From: an uncultured Panacagrimonas sp.
GTDB taxonomy: Bacteria; Pseudomonadota; Gammaproteobacteria; Nevskiales; Nevskiaceae
Direction: 5' to 3'
Length of the DNA stretch: 11,849 nt
Assembly: GCA_946481265.1 (NCBI GenBank)
Contig: CAMLNE010000100.1
Coordinates: 1 to 11,849 of the forward strand
A program made the translations under genes and the position numbers. This document shows, one piece after another, positions 6,592 to 11,849 of this stretch. Position 1 is the stretch's first letter. Every line of letters starts with the position of its first letter. The notes under the pieces were generated by a model. That model did not search any database, was not told where the DNA came from, and worked only from the letters and a program-made list of their open reading frames with translations.

Positions 6592-6612
6592 GGGGCGGGC
6601 TGCGGGCGGGGG
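6592..6612 (+). other. Putative G-quadruplex motif
   Basis: Four G-tracts (GGGG 6592-6595, GGG 6597-6599, GGG 6604-6606, GGGGG 6608-6612) are separated by loops of 1, 4 and 1 bases, which fits the standard G3+N1-7 rule. The motif is about 140 bases upstream of clpS. Part of the last tract can instead pair in the hairpin at 6609-6621. High GC makes chance occurrence fairly likely. Confidence 0.35.
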
Positions 6613-6738
6613 CCACGCCCCTGGAACGGCCCCTGAACGCCACGACGAATGATGCCCCTGCATGAGAACTTGAAAATGGGACGATCAGTGCCACTCTGGC
6701 CAGGCAGGGCGACAAGCCCCAAGGACCGCGCCCCGCGC

Positions 6739-6744
6739 TAGACT
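6739..6744 (+). promoter_or_regulatory. Possible -10 hexamer of clpS
   Basis: TAGACT (4 of 6 to TATAAT, with the key TA and final T kept) ends 7 bases before the clpS ATG at 6752, so transcription would start at or next to the ATG. GGAAA (6745-6749) could alternatively be a closely spaced Shine-Dalgarno for a longer transcript. No clear -35 is present. Confidence 0.3.
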
Positions 6745-6751
6745 GGAAACC

Positions 6752-7078
6752 ATGAGCGATACCCCCCGAATCCTACCGGGCTCGGAACTCGACAATGTCG
6801 TCGAGGCGGCCAAGCCGAAGACGAAGCAGCCACCGATGTTCAAGGTGGTGGTGGTCAACGACGACTTCACGCCGATGGAGTTCGTGGTCCAGGTCTTGCA
6901 GCAATTTTTTCACCATACCCGTGAGACGGCGGTGCAGATCATGCTGCACGTTCATACCAAGGGTCGCGGCGTGGCGGGGGTCTATCCCGCCGAGATCGCC
7001 GAGACCAAGACCGCGCAGGTCAACGCCTACGCGCGACAGCACCAGCACCCCTTGCTGACTGTCCTGGAAAAAGCCTGA
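6752..7078 (+). CDS. clpS: ATP-dependent Clp protease adaptor ClpS
   Basis: ClpS is the bacterial N-recognin. It binds proteins starting with Leu, Phe, Tyr or Trp and hands them to the N-domain of ClpA for ClpAP degradation, while blocking SsrA-tagged substrates. The predicted protein has 108 residues, the usual size. After a flexible N-terminal tail (1-28) comes the core with the pocket residues: N36-D37-D38 in 'VNDDFTPMEF', the gate residue M42, and H68 in 'MLHVHTKG', matching Asn34, Asp35, Asp36, Met40 and His66 of E. coli. The C-terminal 'AETKTAQVNAYA' and 'HPLLTVLEKA' match the family almost exactly. clpA follows after 45 bases on the same strand, the standard arrangement. The start is the family start; there is little room for a ribosome site if the -10 at 6739-6744 is used. 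Confidence 0.97.
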   Translation: MSDTPRILPGSELDNVVEAAKPKTKQPPMFKVVVVNDDFTPMEFVVQVLQQFFHHTRETAVQIMLHVHTKGRGVAGVYPAEIAETKTAQVNAYARQHQHPLLTVLEKA

Positions 7079-7112
7079 TGTACACACGCGACGCACTCAT
7101 GTTGGATCCCAA

Positions 7113-7117
7113 GGGAG
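7113..7117 (+). promoter_or_regulatory. Ribosome binding site of clpA
   Basis: GGGAG lies 6 bases before ATG 7124 and supports separate initiation of clpA after the 45-base gap from clpS. Confidence 0.6.
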
Positions 7118-7123
7118 CCGATC

Positions 7124-9406
7124 ATGCTGTCTGATGAACTGCAGAAAGCGCTGGATGCCGCCTTCCTCGCCGCGCGCGGCGAGGGGCACGAACTCCTCAC
7201 GGTCGAGCACCTGCTGCTCGCCCTGCTGTCCGACGCCAATGTTTCCGAGGTCCTGACCGCCAGTGGGGCGGACCTCGAGAAGCTCGAGCAGCAGTTGCGC
7301 GACTACATCCGCCACAACATCCACGCCACCCGCGGCGGCGAGCAGGCGGAAGTGCAGCCCACGCTCTCGTTCCAGCGCGTCCTGCAACGTGCCATCTACC
7401 ACGTGCAGGCGGCCGGCAAGAAGCAGGTGACCACGCTCAACGTGCTGGTGGCCATGTTCGCCGAGAAGGACACCCACGCGGTGTACCTGCTGGGCGAGCA
7501 GGGCGTGAGCCGGCTCGACGTGGTCAACTTCATCTCGCACGGCATCGCGAAGAACAACCCCAGCGCGCAGCAGCCTTCCGAAACCTCGCAGGAAGCCGAG
7601 GAGAAGGAAGACGGCAAGTCGCCCCAGGGCAAGAGCGCGCTGGAGCAGTTCGCGGTCAATCTCAACGAGCGCGCCACGCGCGGGCAGATCGACCCCTTGA
7701 TCGGGCGTGAGCACGAGATCGAGCGCGTCATGCAGACGCTGTGCCGCCGGCGCAAGAACAACCCGTTGCTGGTGGGTGAGGCCGGCGTGGGCAAGACCGC
7801 CATCGCCGAAGGCCTCGCCTGGCTGATCGTCGAGGACAGGGTGCCGGACCTGCTCAAGGGGTCGATCGTGTTCTCGCTGGACCTGGGCAGCCTGATTGCC
7901 GGTACCAAGTATCGCGGCGACTTCGAGAAGCGCTTCAAGGCGGTGATGCAGGAACTCACCCAGATGCCGGGCGCGATCGTCTTCATCGACGAGATCCACA
8001 TGATCATCGGCGCCGGCGCTGCCAGCGGTGGCGTGATGGATGCGTCCAACCTGCTCAAGCCCCTGCTGGCGGGCGGCGCGCTGCGCTGCATCGGCTCGAC
8101 CACATACCAGGAATACCGGGGCGTGTTCGAAAAGGACCGGGCGCTGGCCCGCCGCTTCCAGAAGATCGACGTGACCGAGCCGTCCGTCGAGGATGCGGTG
8201 AAGATCCTCGAGGGCTTGCGTACACGCTTCGAGGAGCACCATGCCGTGCAGTACACGCGCGGCGCGCTGCGCTCGGCGGTGGAACTGTCGGCCCGCCACA
8301 TCACCGACCGCCTGCTGCCTGACAAGGCCATCGACGTCATCGACGAGGCTGCGGCGCGCCTGCGGCTGCTGCCCGAGTCCAAGCGCCGCAAAACGGTGCA
8401 GGTGCGCGATATCGAGGAGACAGTGGCCAAGATTGCGCGCATCCCGGCCAAGAGCGTTTCGAACAACGACCGCGACCGGCTCGCGACGCTGGAGCGCGAC
8501 CTCAAGCTGGTGATCTTCGGCCAGGACGCCGCCGTCGAGCAGCTCACCGCCAGCATCAAGCTGTCCCGCTCGGGGCTGGGCAACCCGGATCGCCCGATCG
8601 GCAACTTCCTGCTCGCCGGTCCCACCGGCGTCGGCAAGACCGAGGTCACGCGCCAGCTCGCGAACCTGCTGGGCATCGAGCTGATCCGCTTCGACATGTC
8701 GGAGTACATGGAGCGGCACACGGTTTCGCGCCTGATCGGTGCGCCCCCCGGCTATGTCGGCTTTGACCAGGGTGGCCTGCTGACCGAGCAGGTCATCAAG
8801 CACCCGCACTGCGTGGTGCTGCTCGACGAGATCGAGAAAGCGCATCCGGACGTGTTCAACCTGCTGCTGCAGGTCATGGACCACGGCACGCTGACCGACA
8901 ACAACGGTCGCAAGGCGGATTTCCGCAACGTGATCCTGGTGATGACGACCAACGCCGGTGCCGAGGAATCCTCGCGGCGCTCGATGGGGTTCGCCGAGCA
9001 GAGCCATCTGACCGACGCGCTCGAGGTCATCCGCAAGATGTTCACGCCGGAGTTCCGCAACCGTCTGGACGCGATCGTGCCGTTCGCCGCACTGGGCAAG
9101 ACCGAGATCGCCCGCGTGGTCGACAAGTTCCTGCTGCAGCTCGAGGAGCAGCTCGCCGCCAAGGGCGTGGTGCTGGACATCGAGGACGAAGCCAGGGTCT
9201 GGCTGGGCGAGCGCGGTTACGACGTCAAGATGGGCGCGCGCCCGATGGCGAGGGTGATCCAGGACAACCTCAAGCGCCCGCTGGCGGAGGAACTCCTGTT
9301 CGGCAAGCTCGCCCACGGCGGCCGCGTGCATGTGACGGTCGAGGACGACAAGCTCGAATTCGAGCTGGAAGCCCGCGAGAAGCAGGTGGCGCTGGAACCG
9401 GTCTGA
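7124..9406 (+). CDS. clpA: ATP-dependent Clp protease ATP-binding subunit ClpA
   Basis: ClpA is the hexameric AAA+ unfoldase that threads substrates into ClpP. The predicted protein has 760 residues, close to the 758 of E. coli. The N-domain (1-145, 'GHELLTVEHLLLALL') is the ClpS docking site. A charged linker (146-170) follows. D1 has Walker A 'GEAGVGKT' (218-225) and Walker B 'VFIDE' (286-290). D2 has Walker A 'GPTGVGKT' (499-506), Walker B 'VVLLDE' (564-569) and the sensor-2 'GARPMAR' (704-710). There is no ClpB-type coiled coil between D1 and D2. The ClpP-docking loop, 'IGL' in E. coli, reads 'MGF' (621-623). It probably shares a transcript with clpS and is closed by the strong terminator at 9423-9456. 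clpP is not in this window. A 775-codon open frame on the opposite strand is a shadow of this gene. Confidence 0.98.
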   Translation: MLSDELQKALDAAFLAARGEGHELLTVEHLLLALLSDANVSEVLTASGADLEKLEQQLRDYIRHNIHATRGGEQAEVQPTLSFQRVLQRAIYHVQAAGKKQVTTLNVLVAMFAEKDTHAVYLLGEQGVSRLDVVNFISHGIAKNNPSAQQPSETSQEAEEKEDGKSPQGKSALEQFAVNLNERATRGQIDPLIGREHEIERVMQTLCRRRKNNPLLVGEAGVGKTAIAEGLAWLIVEDRVPDLLKGSIVFSLDLGSLIAGTKYRGDFEKRFKAVMQELTQMPGAIVFIDEIHMIIGAGAASGGVMDASNLLKPLLAGGALRCIGSTTYQEYRGVFEKDRALARRFQKIDVTEPSVEDAVKILEGLRTRFEEHHAVQYTRGALRSAVELSARHITDRLLPDKAIDVIDEAAARLRLLPESKRRKTVQVRDIEETVAKIARIPAKSVSNNDRDRLATLERDLKLVIFGQDAAVEQLTASIKLSRSGLGNPDRPIGNFLLAGPTGVGKTEVTRQLANLLGIELIRFDMSEYMERHTVSRLIGAPPGYVGFDQGGLLTEQVIKHPHCVVLLDEIEKAHPDVFNLLLQVMDHGTLTDNNGRKADFRNVILVMTTNAGAEESSRRSMGFAEQSHLTDALEVIRKMFTPEFRNRLDAIVPFAALGKTEIARVVDKFLLQLEEQLAAKGVVLDIEDEARVWLGERGYDVKMGARPMARVIQDNLKRPLAEELLFGKLAHGGRVHVTVEDDKLEFELEAREKQVALEPV

Positions 9407-9422
9407 GACGGTTGCGCCAAAC

Positions 9423-9456
9423 ACGGAAAAAGCCCGCTTCGGCGGGCTTTTTCCGT
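9423..9456 (+). terminator. Intrinsic terminator of clpSA
   Basis: A perfect 15 bp stem (9423-9437 with 9442-9456) is closed by a UUCG tetraloop and starts 16 bases after the clpA stop. The A-run in the left arm and T-run in the right arm lie inside the stem, so it could work from either strand. Confidence 0.9.
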
Positions 9457-9499
9457 TATGGACGGCAGGGCATCACGGACGCGCTGCGGCCGCGGGTGC

Positions 9500-9522
9500 A
9501 AAAAAACCCGCTTTCGCGGGCT
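9500..9522 (-). terminator. Intrinsic terminator of infA
   Basis: On the minus strand the RNA forms AGCCCGC, a GAAA tetraloop and GCGGG, then a run of seven U (complement of A9500-9506). It begins 11 bases after the infA stop. With the clpSA terminator it insulates the two converging units. Confidence 0.88.
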
Positions 9523-9533
9523 GGTGCTGCGGC

Positions 9534-9752
9534 TTACTTGTCGCGGAACGTGATGCGTCCCTTGCTCAGGTCGTAGGGCGTGAGCTGCACCGTCACCTTG
9601 TCTCCGGTCAGGATGCGGATGTAGTTCTTGCGCATGCGGCCCGAGATGTGCGCCGTGACCACGTGCCCGTTCTCAAGCTTCACCCGGAAGGTGGTATTGG
9701 GCAGCGTCTCGGCGACGATGCCGGGCATTTCGATGTGGTCTTCCTTGGCCAT
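9534..9752 (-). CDS. infA: Translation initiation factor IF-1
   Basis: IF-1 is the small OB-fold protein that occupies the ribosomal A site during initiation and helps IF-2 and IF-3 act. The 72 residues match the E. coli length, and nearly every position is recognisable: '[19 protein letters not shown]', '[18 protein letters not shown]' and '[18 protein letters not shown]'. The start is fixed by the family. No strong Shine-Dalgarno is visible. It has its own sigma-70-like promoter (9791-9819) in the gap after bpt and its own terminator. Position next to clpA and aat is conserved in E. coli and relatives, where the tRNA gene serW sits between clpA and infA; no tRNA is seen here. Confidence 0.99.
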   Translation of the reverse strand: MAKEDHIEMPGIVAETLPNTTFRVKLENGHVVTAHISGRMRKNYIRILTGDKVTVQLTPYDLSKGRITFRDK

Positions 9753-9790
9753 GCGGGGGCGGACGGAACTCGGGTAGCGAAAGGGCCGGC

Positions 9791-9819
9791 ATTATCCGGG
9801 CTGGCGCCAATCCGTTCAA
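9791..9819 (-). promoter_or_regulatory. Sigma-70-type promoter of infA
   Basis: On the minus strand TTGAAC (9819-9814, 4 of 6 to TTGACA) is followed after 17 bases by GATAAT (9796-9791, 5 of 6 to TATAAT). The start of transcription would be near 9784, leaving about 32 bases of leader before the infA ATG. The promoter begins about 10 bases beyond the bpt stop, so infA can be expressed apart from the upstream genes. Confidence 0.7.
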
Positions 9820-9829
9820 CCGGCCGGGC

Positions 9830-10537
9830 TCAGACGACCTCCTCGAGTGCCTGCCAGCCGCGCGCGCCCAGGACCTCGAGCGGCCGGAATTTCTTCTTGT
9901 AGTCCATCTTCGGGCTGTCCGGCACCCAATAGCCCAGGTAGACGTACTGCAGGCCCAGTTCGAGTGCCACGCGGACCTGGCTGAGTACCGCGTAGGTCCC
10001 CAGGCCGCGAGCCGACTCGTCCGGATCGAAGAAGGTGTAGACCGCGGAAAGGCCTTGCGGAACGCGGTCCACGACCGCACAGGCAAGCAGGCGGCCATCC
10101 AGGCTGAATTCCCAGAATTCTGTGGCGCCCCAGCCGCAGTTGAGGAAGTTGTGGAAGCCCGACTTGTCCTCCGGATTCATTCCCGCACCATCGTGACGCG
10201 CGCGCAGGTAGCGCTGGTAGAGCGTGAACTGTTCGTCGGTGATGTCCTTGCGGATGTGCAGGCGAAGATCGGCGTTGCGCTGCTCGCAGCGGCGCTGCGC
10301 GCGGCCCGGCTCGAACTGCTGCACTGGAATTCGCGCAGGAATGCACGAACGGCACGACTCGCAGCGGGGGCGATAGACGTGGTTTCCGCCGCGACGGAAA
10401 CCTTGTTCCAGCAGGCTCTCGTAGCGCTGCGGGTTGAGCACGTAGTCAGGATCGACGAACAGGCTGCGCGCGGCGCGCGCGGGCAGGTAGCCGCAAGGGT
10501 GTTCGGTGGACAGGAACAGCCGGACCCGGGCGCTCAT
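9830..10537 (-). CDS. bpt: Aspartate/glutamate leucyltransferase Bpt (bacterial ATE-type)
   Basis: Bpt transfers Leu from Leu-tRNA to N-terminal Asp or Glu of proteins, turning these secondary destabilising residues into a primary degron for ClpS/ClpAP. It is related to eukaryotic arginyltransferase ATE1 and is often annotated as 'arginyltransferase'. The 235-residue length fits. The N-terminal ATE domain has 'HPCGYLP' (13-19, Cys15) and 'YRPRCESCRSCIPARI' (55-70, Cys59, Cys62, Cys65). The C-terminal ATE domain has 'FTLYQRYLRARH' (104-115), 'YTFFDPDESARGLGTY' (167-182) and 'YVYLGYWVPDSPKMDYKKKF' (198-217). The clustered cysteines are in the region that binds an Fe-S cluster in ATE1; whether this applies here is inference. 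aat lies 43 bases upstream on the same strand, so the two transferases are probably cotranscribed. Confidence 0.95.
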   Translation of the reverse strand: MSARVRLFLSTEHPCGYLPARAARSLFVDPDYVLNPQRYESLLEQGFRRGGNHVYRPRCESCRSCIPARIPVQQFEPGRAQRRCEQRNADLRLHIRKDITDEQFTLYQRYLRARHDGAGMNPEDKSGFHNFLNCGWGATEFWEFSLDGRLLACAVVDRVPQGLSAVYTFFDPDESARGLGTYAVLSQVRVALELGLQYVYLGYWVPDSPKMDYKKKFRPLEVLGARGWQALEEVV

Positions 10538-10580
10538 GCGAGGCCCCCATCAACGGGTCGATGCCGCCTGGCAATGAGGT

Positions 10581-11324
10581 TCATGGCGGCAGATGCTCAC
10601 GCGCAGCCGGCAGGGCGATGTCGAAGCGCCACTGGCCGGTACGCGGTGGCTCTTCTACGGCACTGCGCAGCATGCTGAGGAAACGCTCGCGGGAGACCTC
10701 CGTGGCGCCCAGGCTGCGCAGGTGGGGCGAGCCGACCTGGCAGTCGATCAGGCCGAAGTCCCAGGCGATCAGCTGTCGGGACAGCCAGAACAGGGCCAGT
10801 TTGGAAGCGTCGGAGGCGCGACTGAACATGGATTCGCCGAAGAAGACGCGGCCCAGCGCCACGCCATAGAGCCCGCCGATCAATTCGCCGTTACGCCAGA
10901 CTTCCACCGAGTGCGCATAGCCGAACGCATGTAACTGCGCGTAGGCCTCGCGCATTTCGGCGCCCAGCCAGGTGCCGTGGCCGCGTGCACGCGGACCGCT
11001 GCACTCGGCCAATACCAGGGGAAAGGCGAGGTCGAGGCTCACGGCGTAATCGGCGCGCCGTACCGAGCGGTCCAGGGAATGCGATACGTGCAGATCCGTG
11101 GGAAGCAGGATCGCGCGCGGATCCGGACTCCACCACAGGATCGGTTCGTCCGGGTTGTACCAGGGAAAAATGCCGTAGCTGTAGGCGCGGATCAGGCGTT
11201 CCACCGAAAGATCCCCGCCAATTGCGAGCAAGCCGTTGGGGTCGCGCATCGCCAGATGCGCCGGCGGGAATGGCTGCTGGGGATCGCGGGGATCCAGCCA
11301 GTGAAGCCGGATCGGGTTATCCAT
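10581..11324 (-). CDS. aat: Leucyl/phenylalanyl-tRNA--protein transferase Aat
   Basis: Aat transfers Leu or Phe from aminoacyl-tRNA to proteins beginning with Lys or Arg, making them ClpS ligands. The 247 residues carry all the family boxes: 'LLAIGGDLSVERLIRAYSYG' (32-51), 'IFPWY' (52-56), 'WWSPDPR' (64-70), 'RGHGTWLGAEM' (114-124), 'FFGESMFSRASDASKLAL' (161-178) and 'IDCQVGSPHLRSLGA' (193-207). The start at 11324 gives a normal N-terminus. No strong Shine-Dalgarno is seen; the stop of the upstream FemAB-like gene is only 21 bases away, so coupling is likely. With bpt downstream and clpSA converging beyond infA, degron makers and degron readers are gathered within 5 kb. Confidence 0.97.
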   Translation of the reverse strand: MDNPIRLHWLDPRDPQQPFPPAHLAMRDPNGLLAIGGDLSVERLIRAYSYGIFPWYNPDEPILWWSPDPRAILLPTDLHVSHSLDRSVRRADYAVSLDLAFPLVLAECSGPRARGHGTWLGAEMREAYAQLHAFGYAHSVEVWRNGELIGGLYGVALGRVFFGESMFSRASDASKLALFWLSRQLIAWDFGLIDCQVGSPHLRSLGATEVSRERFLSMLRSAVEEPPRTGQWRFDIALPAAREHLPP

Positions 11325-11345
11325 CGGATCGGCCTGCGCTCGGGG

Positions 11346-11849
11346 CTAGCTTCCAATCGCGCCGGGATCCTGCGCGCGATAGGCCGTATGGTGCATGAAT
11401 TCAGTCTCTCGCGCCGCCACCGCCCGACGCTCGCGGACCAGGTAATCGGCGACCGCCTCGTGCAGCCGCGGATCCGCCATCCGGTGCAAGGAGCGGGTGC
11501 GTACCGGCTCGAATCCACGGCCGTGCTTGTGCGCGCCCTGGGTGCCGGCATCGAAGCGCCGCAGGCCCTCGCGCAGGCACAGTTCGATGCCCTGGTAGTA
11601 GCAGCATTCGAAATGCAGGGAATGGTAATGCGCCTCGGCGCCCCAGTGCCGGCCGTACAAGGTGTCGCCGCCGACCAGCGTGATGGCGACCGCGACGCGC
11701 CGGCCCTGGTGCACCGCGAAGATCAGGCGCAGGTCGAGATCGGCGCTGCCGCCGACATCGGCGAGAAAGTCGCGGGTGAAGTAGGGCGACTGCCCTCGCT
11801 CGAGATAGGTATGGATGTAGAGCTCGTAGACGCGATCCCACTCGGGATC
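11346..11849 (-). CDS. FemAB-like GNAT-fold acyltransferase (partial, N-terminus beyond right edge)
   Basis: Only the last 167 residues are present; the gene enters from the right edge with no start codon in view. The visible part starts 'DPEWDRVYELYIHTYLERG', then 'SPYFTRDFL', a 'YGRHWGAEAHYHSLHFE' stretch (65-81) and 'FECCYYQGIE' (80-89), followed by 'RRFDAGTQGAHK' (97-108) and 'RGFEPV'. These are the marks of the FemAB-like/peptidoglycan recognition family (Pfam PF04339, COG3146). That family is annotated as predicted N-acyltransferases, with no settled substrate. Classic Fem proteins use aminoacyl-tRNA to build peptidoglycan bridges; whether this branch does is unknown. The stop is 21 bases before aat, which suggests an operon of this gene, aat and bpt. 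An internal GTG at 11714 is not the start, because the family pattern continues upstream of it. Confidence 0.85.
   Translation of the reverse strand, partial: DPEWDRVYELYIHTYLERGQSPYFTRDFLADVGGSADLDLRLIFAVHQGRRVAVAITLVGGDTLYGRHWGAEAHYHSLHFECCYYQGIELCLREGLRRFDAGTQGAHKHGRGFEPVRTRSLHRMADPRLHEAVADYLVRERRAVAARETEFMHHTAYRAQDPGAIGS

Larger units (their letters stand above)
6308..6751. other. Divergent intergenic region between the DUF2937 gene and clpS
   Basis: These 444 bases have no credible gene; the open frames are short, low-complexity shadows rich in Arg, Pro and Gly. Contents I can see: a small hairpin GCCCG/CGGGC (6463-6467 with 6472-6476) in a G/C-rich patch, a four-G-tract motif at 6592-6612 overlapping a hairpin GGGGC/GCCCC (6609-6613 with 6617-6621), an isolated TTGAAA (6670-6675) without a good -10 partner, and a -10-like TAGACT next to clpS. 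Control sites for both flanking genes must lie here. Confidence 0.55.

Noticed and set aside
6304..6663. Possible small minus-strand gene in the DUF2937/clpS gap
   Set aside because: The predicted 119 residues are Pro/Gly/Arg/Ser-rich with no motif and no ribosome site, and overlapping frames look alike; typical of GC-rich noncoding DNA.
7097..9424. A 775-codon open frame on the minus strand opposite clpA
   Set aside because: It mirrors clpA codon by codon in a GC-rich genome, is full of His/Arg/Leu/Ala with no recognisable domain, and clpA is certain.
9407..9533. A tRNA gene between clpA and infA, as serW in E. coli
   Set aside because: The 127 bases hold two intrinsic terminators and no cloverleaf or TTCRA-type arm.

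Overview
This is a GC-rich bacterial chromosomal window. The gene families are those of a gammaproteobacterium, possibly near the Lysobacterales/Xanthomonadales; that placement is an inference from gene content and order, not from a marker phylogeny. I see no insertion sequence, integrase, CRISPR array, tRNA or rRNA. It reads as core chromosome with one metabolic island.

Region 1 (1-2283, minus strand) is the start of a type II secretion (Gsp) operon: gspC, then gspD, which runs off the left edge after 464 codons. Region 2 (2284-2675) is a divergent intergenic stretch. It holds a compact three-way-junction inverted repeat (2508-2559) that no gene explains. Region 3 (2676-5734, plus) is a tight three-gene unit: a luciferase-like flavin monooxygenase (LLM), a crotonase-fold protein and a MetX-like alpha/beta hydrolase. 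It probably acts in oxidation and breakdown of a small-molecule or acyl-CoA substrate that I cannot name. A long hairpin separates it from a convergent DUF2937 membrane protein gene (5792-6307, minus).

Region 4 (6308-6751) is a 444-base divergent gap with G-rich segments and a possible clpS promoter. Region 5 (6752-11849) is centred on N-degron proteolysis. clpS and clpA (plus) encode the N-recognin adaptor and the AAA+ unfoldase that feeds ClpP. Converging on them are infA (IF-1, with its own promoter), bpt and aat (minus). Bpt and Aat attach Leu, or Leu/Phe, to protein N-termini and so create the degrons that ClpS reads. A FemAB-like acyltransferase gene lies just upstream of aat and is cut by the right edge. 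Two intrinsic terminators stand back to back between clpA and infA.

The best candidates for something new are the three-way-junction element, the uncharacterised LLM/crotonase/hydrolase unit (whose crotonase lacks one catalytic glutamate), and the run of three genes for GNAT-fold transferases next to infA.
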